Shown: positions 13,261 through 24,665 of the stretch, one piece after another
Layout: each line of letters opens with the position of its first letter
Position numbering within the stretch: the stretch's first letter is position 1
Source: Maratus speciosus
Taxonomy: Eukaryota; Arthropoda; Arachnida; Araneae; Salticidae
DNA length: 64,000 bases
Direction: 5' to 3'
NCBI GenBank assembly: GCA_963932465.1
Contig: OZ010800.1
Location: forward strand, 31,808,852-31,872,851
Position numbers and translations under genes: made by a program
Notes under the pieces: generated by a model
What the model was told of the DNA's origin: nothing
What the model saw: the letters and a program-made list of their open reading frames with translations, nothing else
The model's database searches: none

Positions 13261-13559
13261 TCACCTTCTAGAAAACTCTTTAAGGGGCGCTGTGAAAAAT
13301 TGCCAAAAAATCCCTACACAGGCATAACTATTCCTGAAGTTGATAATTCTACAAAAGGCAAAGAAACTTTCCCACGCAAACATACTACTCTGTGCACATT
13401 TTCTTTCTATTAGAGATTAACATGCAATCTATTTAAACCAAAGTTATTCAATGAAGAGCCGGGAAAGGCTGACCGCGATAGCACCTTTGAAAGTTTGTCA
13501 ATACCCTATCGCCTTTCTTTGCACCATTCCTTTTCTAAATTTTCTGCTACTATATTTTT

Positions 13560-13760
13560 TAAGGCTGTTTTCAAATCCAAACAGTCAACTTTCTGACATA
13601 AGTTTTAATTCATTTTTGTTCGGAAATGCATGAAACTAGAAGGTGTTGTTATTCAGAAACTATGATTCGAATTGTTTTTTCCGTTTTCTTGTAAACGCAA
13701 TAGATCTTTCAGAAAATACTGTCAAAGTTGACATTTTGAATCGAGCTTCCGAACGAAAGA
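13560..13760 (+). repeat. Diverged copy of module B
   Basis: Shares 'tttcaaatccaaac', 'attcagaaactat' and 'tgtcaaagttgacattttga' in the same order as the copies at 8990, 9208 and 10065. It lies inside the hAT element, so module B may have moved after that element inserted. Confidence 0.6.
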
Positions 13761-15780
13761 AGAAAATCCAGTCAGTAAGGGGAGAAAAATGCCGTGTCAC
13801 GTGAGTAAAATGTAAATGTGTCAAAACGTTTTGCGCTTGTTGAACAGAGCAGTTGAGAATAGCCTTAATAAAAAGTCTTTTACAGTTCTAGCACCATTTT
13901 CAAAGATACTTTCTTAAAAATTATTATTTTTCACATAATTTTACATTACAAGGGGCTATTTAAGTTTTTGACTCCTTTCTGTACAAAACATTTTAACACT
14001 GAGCACTCTAAGTTTTCATTATATCTACCCTATATATATAAAATCCTAATGAAACGAATTTATGTAACGATTCTATGAAACGACTGATTAAACAACTGAT
14101 TAAGTTTCACGGCGATTTCTCCTAAAATATGGAATACTTTGCGATGAAATTAACACAAAAAATCCGTATTGATCCACAGATCTCAAAACTGGTATTCGAA
14201 TTAGTTTTCGAAATATTAATTTTTTTCCAATTTTAAATACATTTTTCTAATGATGGCAAATCAAATTTTAATCATAACAGATATTTTTTTCCATATTTTA
14301 GAAAAGGTTATTTTAAATTAATTTGGCGACGAGTTTGGCCTCCCTTAAATGTATGCTAAGAAATGCATCATGTTACTTTTATTCATAATTAAATTTGTAT
14401 TTCATTAAGATTTTATTTAATACAAATTTTCATTTAAAATTGAAACCTTTAAGATAAATGGCTTTTACTTCATTCTTTTTTTTAAACGAAACGAAAAGAA
14501 AAATATTAGGCACAGATGTCATATACGCAACGAGGTACCTAATTGGCGCCAAAATGGCGTTATTTTGCCTGACATGGTAACCCGGCTATTGATGCTTATT
14601 TATTAATAAATGTTTATTTGAATTTATTTCCTTTTTTTTTATAAAAAAATGTTATAAATTGTTTTGTTGTATAGTTATTAATTAAATTTTATTTATTTAT
14701 TGTTATTTCATTTTAAAAATAACAGAAAATAATTTAAAAATACATATGTAACAGGTATTTGAAAACGAGGTTTTCGCCAAATTGTCGTAAAAAATCACGC
14801 CAAACCCAGTGCGTATGTGACAATGCAACAAATCATGAGAATTAATTTCCACTTCAAAGAAACGTTTTTATGCTATTACTACTCCCGTCGACCAATTTCG
14901 CCAAATTACATAAACAGCCAAAATATACAAATTGACATATTTTTTATTTTAAATAACAAAAGAACAAATAAATTAGTATAACATTAATAAAAACACAAAT
15001 AAAACGTCGAAATAAAAATCACTTGATGGCGTGAACATGTGTAACTTCCTTAAAGTCAAGTGAATGTGACCTTTACGATCAACCATTATTGGCATTTAAT
15101 CTTATAGTTTGGCGACAGATTTTTGGTCAATGGGATAACCAAGTAGCACCGTTTTAATTTACTACTCGAAAAATAAAGAAATGCAAACTGTCGAGTTAAA
15201 AAAAAAAGCCATTGGCGAGATTTTCACCCGGCTAACATAACAGTACCAGAAATTCTTTGCGATCATGGCAACTTTTATGTAGTTTTATTCGAAAAAATAA
15301 TTTTGATTCTTTAATCAAAATGGAAACCTTTCTTATGAAAAGCGAAGGAATCGGGCCGTTGTTTATGGCAGTTACATGACTTGGACTATTATAATATAAA
15401 CGAAATGATGGCGATAGAATAATATTTGGCGACTTATCACACCTGTGGCTGGCTAACATTAAAGTGCCAAAATGGCCGCCTTGAATATAAAAAGCGAAGG
15501 GATCCGCCTGGAGCTATTGATGATAGTCACATGACTTAGGCTATTATTATAGAGATTGTTTTCAATTCTAAAAATAGGGCAAAGAATAATATTTCCTAAC
15601 GATTAAAAATTTATTTTCACGTGACTATTAAAAACAGAATTTTTTTTTTTTTAATTTACTATTAAATGAGTACGTGTTAAAAGCAGGAAAATATTGAAAA
15701 TTATGTCTTGAAAATTGTATTTACACGTGAATATTAAAAGGGAAAGGAAAATTTAAAATAATAAATACATTAATATGCGT
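13760..15780. other. Interior of the hAT element, no gene recognised
   Basis: AT-rich DNA. Two blocks at about 15335-15400 and 15488-15550 resemble each other ('aaaagcgaagg' and 'acatgactt' in the same order), a two-copy imperfect tandem repeat of about 155 bp. No transposase-like coding sequence was seen here. Confidence 0.45.
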
Positions 15781-15994
15781 TTAACTCTTTCACGGAGAAG
15801 GCACTTCTATTCGTAAAATCTTGAAATCAGTGAATGACACCAGAATTTACTAACAAATTTCGATATACAAAAATGCTTTTGTTCACTTACTTAATAGAAG
15901 GGAAATTTTCAGCCCAATATTCTGATGCTAATGGGGCATTTAAGAATTAAAATTAAGTGGTCCAAAAATGAGCCACCGCCCTTGAAGGGGTTAA
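15781..15994. mobile_element. TTAA-flanked MITE (piggyBac-type), 214 bp
   Basis: TTAA at 15781-15784 is followed by CTCTTTCACGGAG. The far end reads CTTGAAGGGG before TTAA at 15991-15994. Near the right end is 'gaattaaaattaagtgg', also found in the copies at 17357 and 34983. It has no coding capacity. TTAA duplication and CCC(T)TTCA ends point to a non-autonomous piggyBac-like family. Confidence 0.75.
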
Positions 15995-16987
15995 AGCAAC
16001 AAATTTTAGTAATTGTAGTAAATTGTATTATGTCAATCGTTTTATAACGCTGTTAAAAAATACCGAGAGGCAATGACTCTGTCCACTTAATTCATTTTAT
16101 TTTATCTTCTTTTCAAATGTTTAACTGATCTTCTTTAACCAAGCACGAAACAAACATTGGATGTCTTAACAGCAACTGATTCTACCTTAATTTTTTGCAG
16201 TCAAAGGGAATTGAATGGAAACCCGTTTACAGGAAGATCGCTACAGGTTTTTTCAATATAATTCAATCTTCTCTAATCTTTTAAAAACCGATCAAATTAT
16301 AGTGCTTTTAGATTCTGCAGTGTCTGAACGGGGGGTTTGCGATCGTAGCTTGCAGGGGGCAAAGCCTTAGTCCTGATATAATGATGATAGAGGAAATTAA
16401 GAAAGATCGTAACATACAAGTAAATGTTTTATATTTGACTCCTAAAGTTAAATTATATGCCATGCGCGTATTAAACTTACTTTTTCTTAGTGAAATTCAT
16501 GATATGCAATTACACTTATCGAATTTTACTGTGCATATAGTTCACGCTTTAATGCCCATGGTAGCATTTATGCTACCATTACTGTTTCCAAATTAGTGGG
16601 ATTTTTAATCCAGATTCCCAAATTCATACCATAAATTTAAAACAACAATTTTCTGGTATGAATTCCGATTCTCTGAATTACGTAGAACGTACTTTTATCA
16701 TGGGAATTAGAGGGCTAAAATGGCGTTTTAAGAAAAACTGATATCTTTAGTGGTAGATACGAAGAAAGAGCAATATATGAGCGATATAATGAGGAATTGC
16801 TATAACTTTAATTGAATAAATTTATAATTTTACAACTAAAAATATACGTAGTTCTAATATAATGCATGTTAAAAACAACAAAAAAAATTCACAGTTTTTA
16901 TTATCATTAGACGTCACTTTTCAAAATCTTTTTAAACTTTCGGGAGGGCCTCCAGCCCCCCTAGCCCCCTCCCTGGCTACGCGTCTG

Positions 16988-16995
16988 GTTTAGGT
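16988..16995. repeat. Right 8-bp target-site duplication (GTTTAGGT)
   Basis: Exact match to 10782-10789, directly after the right terminus of the hAT element. Confidence 0.9.
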
Positions 16996-17356
16996 GCAAT
17001 CGCAAGTCAGAGGAGAAAAAAATTGCTCTAAACAATATTTTGTCTGAGCAGGTATACAGCATTGTACAGCAGGGAAAATGAAATTTTAACAATTAAGATA
17101 GTATTCCGTTAGAGACAGGTTCCGTTTTCTTAGGGTTTCATGTATTATTATGTCCAAATATAGAAGCCACGGTTCCGCTTTTTTTGCCTCTTTGTTCAAC
17201 TTTTAGTGACATTCGACCTGATAACTCTAGTTGTCACACAGTTGGTTTCATCTCACTGTATTGATCCTGCTAAAATTTGTCTCCATACCTTCCTAAAGTT
17301 TTTCGATCAATGCTATGTTTTTTTGCAGCCGCATGAGCACTTAGCATAAACATATT

Positions 17357-17574
17357 TTACCCCTTTCAGGCAAAGTAATATCAGTACTAAAATGTTGAAA
17401 CAAATGACAGGCACCGAAATTTACGAACAAATTTATTTCGAAATAAGAAAAAGGCTAAATTTTACATACATTTCAAATGGAAAAGATTTTAGCAAAATTC
17501 TGGTGCCATTGTGATGTTTGGGAATTAAAATTAAGTGGTATCATACAGGCATGTCACATCCCTGAAAGGCTTAA
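17357..17574. mobile_element. TTAA-type MITE, copy 2 (218 bp)
   Basis: Left boundary TTAC-CCCTTTCAGG (one substitution from TTAA). Right boundary CCTGAAAGG-C-TTAA at 17571-17574. The internal 'gaattaaaattaagtgg' and 'tgccattgtgatgt' match the copies at 15781 and 34983. Its right TTAA directly abuts the next element. Confidence 0.75.
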
Positions 17575-17959
17575 CCCAGCTAAAAATGAACTGCAGTTTA
17601 TCAACAGAAGTGGAATATTTTTGAAGTTGTTCTATAGTCAACTATAGATTTTCTGTAGTGCAATCTCGACTGTAAAAATACTTTAGAAATTCTGCCGCTA
17701 ATGTGGCGTAATTTTGTGGTACTTTTTTTTTCAAAAATATTCTGTGCTATTAACCTCAAAAATACTATAGTTTAAGTGAAGTCATCATAAACATAAAAAA
17801 AAATGAGATTTTACGTCTGTAGTAATACAGCAGTATTGAAGTAATTTTTTCTCTTTTATTTTACCAGTTTCTCGTCTTTCTCTTAGTGTTTAATTTTTTT
17901 AGTTGGACGAAAGGAATAAATCTTATTATGTGTTAATCAGAGAAAAAGAAATTTAGTTA

Positions 17960-18755
17960 AAATTAAATTTCAAAATCCGGGAGGTGAATGCCGTCCTCCG
18001 GCTACAACTCCCTCCCTCCCCCACCCCCCCCACCCCAAAAATAACACTGTTTTTAACCTGATTTTACGATAAAGTTTAAATACATAAAAAAAACCTCGAC
18101 CGAAATTAACTACTAAGATAGGAGGGGGGTGAATTTCTCCCCCAACAGAAAATTCCTAGTTTCTGTTTAATTTTAAGCTATACGGAATACATAAATTTTA
18201 CTATATTTGTAAAAATCGGAAAAAATAATATAATTCCGTTAATTAAATTTCAGATTTCAGGGATTAGCAATGGGCCTTCCATCCCCCCCCCCCTCCTTAA
18301 CGAATTTCTTTTATTTATTTTATTTTAAAATGTTCAAAAAGAATGAATTTTACTATGCATTTCATAAAAAAAGAAATAAAGAAATAAAATTTAATTACTT
18401 AAATTTCCTAATCCATGGAAGGGAAATGGCTTTTCTCCTATCCCCCCCCCCCCCCCCCCGCGCAACTGATATTTCTGCTAAACTGTGCGTCTTTTATTTT
18501 TCTGCGTATAGATAAAACTTACTATATACAAAATCGGAGAAAAAGAAAATTCAGTTACATATATATGTTTCGAAATCCAGCGGCAATGACACTCCCCTAG
18601 GCTCCCCCCTTTTAACGGAAAATTTTTGGTTACCTAGATTTTTAAGTTACTCGCAAAGAATAAATTATACTATGTTTTTCAAAGCAGGAGAAAAAAAATT
18701 GGGTTACATAAATTGAAATATCTAGGGAGGGGCAGTTGGTCTCCTATGCCATTTC
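17960..18755 (+). repeat. C-rich tandem array, ~6 units of ~150 bp
   Basis: Each unit has a cytosine-rich block (near 18000, 18135, 18285, 18440, 18595 and 18735) followed by a stretch like 'aaatttt…ttactat' and 'aaagaaata'. Spacing is about 140-160 bp. Units are diverged. Short frames rich in proline here come from the C runs and are not genes. Confidence 0.7.
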
Positions 18756-20150
18756 ATCGAAAGATCGGGCAATATGAGAATTTCTTTGAAAGATCGTGGG
18801 AAAAACGGGAATTTCGTTAAAGAATCGCAAAAAAATGTGATTTTTGTCAAATGATTGCGAAAAAAGCATGAAATTTGTTAAAAGATTGTGGAAAATGAGT
18901 GAATTTTGGCGAAAGATAGTGGAAAACGCAAGATTTTTAGCGACAGATCGTGCAAAATGCGAGATTTTGGGTTAAAGATTTTGTAAAATGCGAGATTTTT
19001 GGCCAAAGGTCATGCAAAATGCACGATTTTTGTGCTAAGGATTGCGGGAAAAAATGCGATTTTCGTTAAAGGATCACAAAAAAGACACGATTTTCATCAA
19101 AGAATTGCAAAAAAAAACGCGATTTTTGCCAAAGGATCAATAAAATATGCGAATTTCTACAAAAGATCGTGCGAAATGCACGAATTTCGTCAAAAGATCG
19201 TGTAATATGCAAATTTCTTTGAAAGGGGATGGAAAAACCGTGAATTTCGGCAAAGGGTCGCGAATTTCGTCAAATAATAGCGAAAAAAATGTGATTTTCG
19301 TCAAATGATCGCTAAAAATGGTGCGTATTTCGTCAAACGATCGTGTAAAATATGCGAATTTCTTCAAAAGATCGTGCGAATTTCATTGAAAGATCGTGTA
19401 ATATGCAAATTTCTTTGAAAGGTCGTGGGGAAAATGGGAATTTCGTCGAAGGATCGCGAATTTCGTTAAAGAATCGCCAAAAATGTGATTTTTGTCAAAT
19501 CATCGTGAAAAAAACGTGAATTTTGTTAAAAGATTGTGGAAAATGAGCGAATTTTGGCGAAAGATCGTGGAAAACGCGAGATTTTTGGCGAAAGATCGTG
19601 GAAAATGCACGATTTTTGGCAAAGGATTGCAGGGAAAATGCGATTTTTGTTAGAGGATTACGAGAAAGACACGATTTTCTTCAAAGAATTGCGAAAAAAC
19701 GTAATTTTCGCCAAAGGATCGTGTAAAATATGCGAATTTCTACAAAAGATCGTGCGAAATGCACGAATTTCGTCAAAAGATCGTGTAAAATGCAAATTTC
19801 TTTGAAAGGTGATGGAAAAACCGTAAATTTCGGCAATGGGTCGCGAATTTCGTCAAAGAATAGCGAAAAAAATGTGATTTTTGTCAAATGATTGTGAAAA
19901 AAGGTGCGTATTTCGTGAAACGATCGTGTAAAATATGCGAATTTCTTCGAAAGATCGTGTGAATTTCATGGAAAGATCGCGTAATATGTGAATTTCTTTG
20001 AAAGGTCGTGGAAAAAACACGAATGTCGTCAAGGAATCGTGATAAAATGTAATTTTTGTCAAATGATCGCGAAAAATTGTGTATTTCGTCAAACGATCGT
20101 GTAAAACATTAGAATTTCTTTGAAAGATCGTGCGAAATACGCGAATCATG
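18755..20150 (+). repeat. ~33-bp minisatellite (GATCG..GCGAATTTCGTCAAA), plus orientation
   Basis: About forty imperfect copies of a unit close to 'gatcgtg(c)aaaatgcgaatttcgtcaaa'. A higher-order pattern is visible: the run around 19131-19350 recurs almost unchanged around 19713-19930. Because the unit is near a multiple of three, open frames of 60-100 codons appear on both strands; these are by-products. The reverse complement of the same unit forms the array at 53253-54760. Confidence 0.9.
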
Positions 20151-20164
20151 ATATAAAGATGCCG

Positions 20165-20340
20165 ATTTATCAGTATATTTAATTCTAGACAGTGCCCAGC
20201 CCTACCAAGCAGCCACGTTCGCCAACCGTGAATTCAGCAGCCTCGAAATCCTTCCCAATCGCAACGCGTGCTTTTCGACAGACAACTGTCTACTTACACG
20301 GTTCCAACGACAATTGCTTTCATAAAGTAAACATGCCGCA
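20165..20340. other. GC-richer island after the minisatellite
   Basis: This block stands out from its AT-rich surroundings by higher G+C and few homopolymers, and begins just after 'tatttaattctag', which would serve as a splice acceptor. One plus frame stays open for about 58 codons (to about 20361) and another for about 45. No domain is recognisable. It may be a captured exon or old unique DNA inside the composite element. Confidence 0.3.
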
Positions 20341-20789
20341 CAATAAACTTAAAGCATTTTGAAAATGTTTAGAATTTTTACTTAGGATTTTTCTATTTCA
20401 ACAAATTTTTCCCTCCAGAGCATATAATGTTATAGAAACCAGGTTTGAAATGGTACTCAGTAAAAAAAAACTACAGCATGTTTGAGGTCGATATAACTAC
20501 AAAAAAAACTGTAGTTGGAAAACTGCCGTAATTTGGCCGATTCCACTACAGAATTTTTGGGGTCAATAGAACTGCGAAATACACTGCAGAATTTTAAATA
20601 TTGATATAACTATAAATTTTCTGTAGTATTTTTGTGGTCAATACAACTGCAAAATTACTGCCGTTAATAAACTGTAGTAATTTTATAGTTGTATTGACCG
20701 CAAAAAAATCTGTTGTGGAATTGGCCAAGTCACCGCAGTTTTTCAACTGCGGTTTTTTTGTAGAATTTCTGCAGTTCATTTTTAGCTGG

Positions 20790-22860
20790 GAAGACTGCTC
20801 CTTTCATACTTTCTAGTCTTTTAAACTGTTTCTATTTACTTATTGTAAGGAATATTTAAGTGGAAAATAGTTCATATCAACATTCCCATTTATATTTCAT
20901 TAAATTAGTTCTTCCAGTGGATACTAAAATAATCTTTCGCATCTTCCTTTAATCAATTTAAACATTTTCTTTTCCATCAACCCATTTTAATGTAGCTTTA
21001 CAGAATAAATATTTACATTCTTTTTATATATAACCATTAACTTTTCATTATGCACAGTGTATAATAAAAACATTTCCAAAACCACTTAATTAAGGGAGCC
21101 TTGAGCATCTGGTCAATCCTCCTTCACATTGACTGCGTCAAGTCTCCCTACATAGCCCTTTTCTAAAGAATAGCACATTGTTATGTTAAGCCTAACTTAC
21201 AGTACAATCTTATGCCTGGAATGAAAGCTCGATATTTCTGCATTACTTAAAATATATTTACTTAAATTTATATGATATATTTTGTCTGAAAAAAGCTTAC
21301 AAAATATTTCTAAAAAACACAACTTTTAGGTTGAAAACGCCTCACAATTGGTTTTTTTCCTCATCTACTTCGATTATCTGTATGAAACAAAGACTGTTGC
21401 TTGAGCATCCCAGTAGCTTTGGTTGACACCTATCGATAAAACTCTGACATTCTTTTAAATATGAAAACTAATGGGTGGGTCAAGCCTCCAGTATGGTCAA
21501 CCCTCCCAAGTCTCCCCCACAACTTAATTTAAAGGGTCAGGAGTAGTCAGAGGCGTCAAAAAATGCCATTCAAGGGGAAAAAATAACTATTGTATATATA
21601 TTTCTCATTCTATATATAATAACAAGTGTTTACACTATACTTTAAGCAAACATACCGAAAATTACAAATGAAAATATTAATGTTAAACCAAGTTATCTGC
21701 TTGATTGTTGAATGCTCTTTTACAATTAGGGACTTGCTGCGACCATCAGTAGATTATAGTGATTTATCTAAAATGAATACAAAAAAAAATTACTTTACCT
21801 AGTGCTTAGTCGAAGGCTTTGTTGTTTCAAAAAATACGCAAAATAGTTCTGAAGTGCCTTATGATTTTTAAGTAAAACATACGATTGTTTTTTGTTTATG
21901 ATAAAAGTAATAATGAAAAAAAATTCTTCTGTTTAGTACTAGTTTTTTATGCCATGGATTTCCTGTATAACGTCTAGTTGAATCCGTCGAGGGGTTTTTA
22001 AAATATAGTGGTCACCGTCTTTGAAAATGTGATTTTGAGAAAATTACATTTAATGATTCACACTATTATGATTGAGGTCCTAAAACTCTATGTTCATGGT
22101 TATAGTAAAACAGATTCTAGTACAATACATAATAATACATTTTTATGTCTTCAAGATGCAATTAAAAACCGACTAGGCATCCGTTAATTGTCGCCAAATA
22201 GTAGGAGAGTCCTATGGTAATTATAGGACAGATCTAAAACTATCCATATCCCGATGGATAGTTTTTTTTTTATATTGAATATAATACTTATATTCAAAGT
22301 ATTATACCGTAAGATAAAATAAATAAATAAATAATTTTTTTTTTCGAAAAATTAGACTACCAGGAAGCTTTTGATTGCACAAATACGCTTAAATTTCACA
22401 TCGATTCATCCATCGGATAAAACTGTTTCCAAAAATGAAATATTCTGTGAAACAGAACAAATCGTTCTGTGTGTGTGTGTGTGTGTGTGTGTCTGCGGTG
22501 GCTAGGAAAATCTACGGCCCGTACGAGGCTCAAATATTTTCTGAAGATAGTCCAAGACCTCTCATAATGTACCTGGTTTTCAAATGTTTAAAATTTTAAT
22601 TATTAGCTGAGTAATTAATTTACAAACTCAACTCACTCTCATCAAAAATTTATTTATTTGATCTCCGGGCGGAGCATGTTTACAAATTATTTAACGCATC
22701 GGAATCTAGCAAAGACACATTTTCGACTGTATTTCTGATTTTTTTATTGTATTTTTTAATCCAAATCGACCAAACCGTTCTGTACAGTTAAAATTGAAGA
22801 ACATATTCCAAAAAAGCAGACTCTTATATCTCAATTGGTGCAATAAATTAAAAAAAAAAA
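20790..22860. other. Intergenic with dispersed repeat fragments
   Basis: 21494-21520 carries 'ggtcaaccctcccaagtct', the inverted counterpart of the motif at 7923. 21095-21160 carries diverged versions of it ('gtcaagtctccct'). 22468-22492 is a GT microsatellite. Nothing else was recognised. Confidence 0.5.
22468..22492. repeat. (GT)n microsatellite
   Basis: About twelve uninterrupted GT units. Confidence 0.95.
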
Positions 22861-22903
22861 ATGTTGCGGTTAACCCTTTCAAAGAAAAATTTCAAAAAGG
22901 GTA

Positions 22904-22906
22904 CAC

Positions 22907-22963
<57 letters not shown>

Positions 22964-23425
22964 GCCAGTTTTCCGGTAAGAATCGGAAAAATAGTTGCCC
23001 TTATCGTACCGGAATAATTTCCAACCCAGCTCGGAATAAAATCCGTAAAAATAAGGAAATAGTCAGTAAAACGGTATTTTACGGATTTTATTCCGTGCTG
23101 GGTTGGAAATTATTCCGGTACGATAAGGGCAACTATTTTTTCGATTCCTACCGGTTGGTTGTATTTATGTCGGCCAATTATCAACACGAGGGATATAGGC
23201 CCTAAGGGGGGGGGAGTGCCCTTCGTGGGGGTCTTTCTAAGGGAATCTAATCCGTATTAACGCTTGGAGAACCAAGGTTCGAAGAAAACCACGAAAACTC
23301 CGAACGATTAGGCCGACGGGCGCGATTGGGTTCGAACCCAGCACCTCCCGTCTACCAGCTTCCAGAGCAGAACCTCTCGGCCACTCGATTCCTACCGGAA
23401 AACTGGCTTTATTTTTTTTACAGTG
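22904..23425. mobile_element. Hairpin MITE, copy 2, interrupted by a SINE
   Basis: Same family as 6227-6461. It starts CACTGTAAAA after TA (22902-22903) and ends TTTTTACAGTG before TA (23426-23427). Two later events changed it: a 52-base A run (22910-22961) expanded at the left end, and a 230-bp SINE inserted in the right arm. The core 'agttgcccttatcgta' and its complement are intact. Confidence 0.85.
23155..23384 (-). mobile_element. tRNA-derived SINE with 14-bp target duplication
   Basis: Inserted into the right arm of the hairpin MITE. The 14-bp sequence TCGATTCCTACCGG flanks it on both sides (23141-23154 and 23385-23398). Read on the minus strand from 23384, it begins with a tRNA-like head: box A-like TGGCCGAGAGG, then box B-like GGTTCGAACCC near 23330. 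A non-tRNA body of about 150 bp follows. Internal pol III promoter boxes plus a long target duplication define a SINE. No LINE partner could be named, and the closest tRNA (Leu/Ser-like arm layout) is a guess. The 66-codon minus frame here is a shadow. Confidence 0.85.
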
Positions 23426-23494
23426 TAGTCTTTTCAAAAAAAAAAAAAAAAGTTTTCCCTCCTTATTTCAACCCCTTTCTAGGACGTAATTTTA

Positions 23495-23725
23495 AAGGTA
23501 CTGACAAACCAAAAGTATGCTTATAAAGTTGAAACCTTCTTTAAATCGATTGTGTAATTGGTTTTTAAAAATATTAGTTTTAACTCTTTCAAGTACACTG
23601 TCAAACGCAGGTCTCTTCGTGCCTCATGGAAAGGATATTTTTTCTACGCTAAAAGTAACTAGAAGTCCGTATTTTAACACAATCTTTTTAGAGCAACTCA
23701 ATAGATTTTTATATCAATAAACATA
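23495..23725 (+). repeat. Direct repeat, copy 1 (~230 bp)
   Basis: Begins 'aaggtactgacaaaccaaaa' and ends near 'tttagagcaactcaatag'. The second copy is at 24066-24295. Both contain TTTAAC(C/T)CTTTCAA and 'ctacgctaaaa'. The copies have clearly diverged. Confidence 0.8.
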
Positions 23726-23805
23726 CCAAACTGTAATATGCTTAAATGGATTAAATATAAAATATCTCAATAGCTTTTACGTAAAATGTATATTATATAA
23801 ATCAA

Positions 23806-23808
<3 letters not shown>

Positions 23809-23841
<33 letters not shown>
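23809..23841. repeat. Poly-T tract (33 bases)
   Basis: Uninterrupted thymine run between the two direct-repeat copies. Confidence 0.95.
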
Positions 23842-23842
<1 letters not shown>

Positions 23843-24065
23843 AACCATAGAAAACCAGAAATTGTAATGTATAAAAATAAGGTATTAGTTAAATTAACAC
23901 TTTAACACTGTAGAGGTCGCAAACAGTGTTGAGAAATATGGCGTTTTTTTTTATTCATAAATTTCCCTTTTAAACCAGAAAAATTTTAATACTAATTTTG
24001 GTTTATTTTAATCACTAAACCCCTCTCCACTCTTTGAGGTTTCAAAGAAATACTCTGCGATTTGA

Positions 24066-24295
24066 TAAGGTACTGACAAACCAAAAGTATGCATATAAAG
24101 TTGAATCCTTCTTTAAACCGATGTTGTAATTGGTTTTTTTAAATATTAATTTTAACCCTTTCAAATACAACATCAAATGCAGGTCATTTCGTTTCTCACG
24201 GAGAGGATATTTTTTTCTACGCTAAAACAAACTAAACATCCTTATTTTAACACAATATTTTTAGAGCTACTGAGTAGATCAGATTTACATCCCCT
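24066..24295 (+). repeat. Direct repeat, copy 2 (~230 bp)
   Basis: Begins 'aaggtactgacaaaccaaaa' and follows the same order as 23495-23725 through 'ctacgctaaaac' and 'tttagagctactgagtag'. Confidence 0.8.
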
Positions 24296-24587
24296 ATAAT
24301 AATTTCAAAACGTTTGGATGAGTAGAAACATTTTTTACAAAATAAAATGTGTTAAAACTTCGACAAATTCGACGATTTCGGTTAAAATTTTTCTCTCTTA
24401 AATATGCATATTTTTTTATGAAATTTTAAAAAGGGCTTGGTTTTAGTTATATTTACGATCCATTAAAATTTCGGAGAATTCGGACAACAATAACTATCTA
24501 TGTTGTTATGCTAATGAAACCGACGCGAAAAAAAGAAAAAAAAACATTTACTCTTCAATAGGGAACAGAATTTACTCAATCTGACGT

Positions 24588-24665
24588 GATGTCTATTAGC
24601 GTAATTGTTTAACGCTTTGCTTTTCAGTATGAAAGGTCTCGAGTTCTAAACTCGGCAGGACTAAG
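24588..24665 (+). repeat. tRNA-like SINE head fragment
   Basis: Box A-like 'tagcgtaattg' and box B-like 'cgagttctaaactcg' are about 45 bases apart, in tRNA order. Arms are degraded and there is no obvious target duplication. Most likely a decayed tRNA-derived SINE, not a working tRNA gene. Confidence 0.4.

Larger units (their letters stand above)
10790..16987 (-). mobile_element. hAT-superfamily DNA transposon, decayed, 6.2 kb
   Basis: The left end reads CAAACCCGTAGCCAGG. The right end, on the opposite strand, reads CAGACGCGTAGCCAGG: a 16-bp terminal inverted repeat with two mismatches. Perfect 8-bp duplications (GTTTAGGT) flank both ends, the hAT signature. It encloses a hAT transposase pseudogene on the minus strand (11361-13260), so this is the remains of an autonomous copy. 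Later material has accumulated between 13.5 and 16.9 kb, including a diverged module B repeat and a 214-bp TTAA-flanked MITE at 15781. The 16598-16720 and 16900-16970 blocks near the right end are terminal sequence of the element. Confidence 0.9.
17575..20790. mobile_element. Composite inverted-repeat element carrying two tandem arrays
   Basis: The left end starts CCCAGCTAAAAATGAACTGC at 17575. The reverse complement of the same sequence closes the right end at 20790 (…'gcagttcatttttagctggg'). The ends continue inward as sub-repeats built on 'actgcag', 'ctgtagt' and 'gaggtc' (17590-17790 and 20465-20780). Between them lie a C-rich array (17960-18755) and a ~33-bp minisatellite (18755-20150). 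No transposase is visible. The left flank is TTAA but the right flank reads AAGA, so the target duplication is not clean and the superfamily is unassigned. Confidence 0.65.

Noticed and set aside
19536..20149. Lysine-rich and phenylalanine-rich frames over the first minisatellite
   Set aside because: Same explanation: a tandem repeat with a codon-like period.
7923..21520. A single 13.6-kb element bounded by GGGGAGACT… and its inverse
   Set aside because: The motif also recurs within 21.1-21.5 kb and the flanks do not show a matching target duplication. More likely separate copies of a dispersed repeat in opposite orientation.
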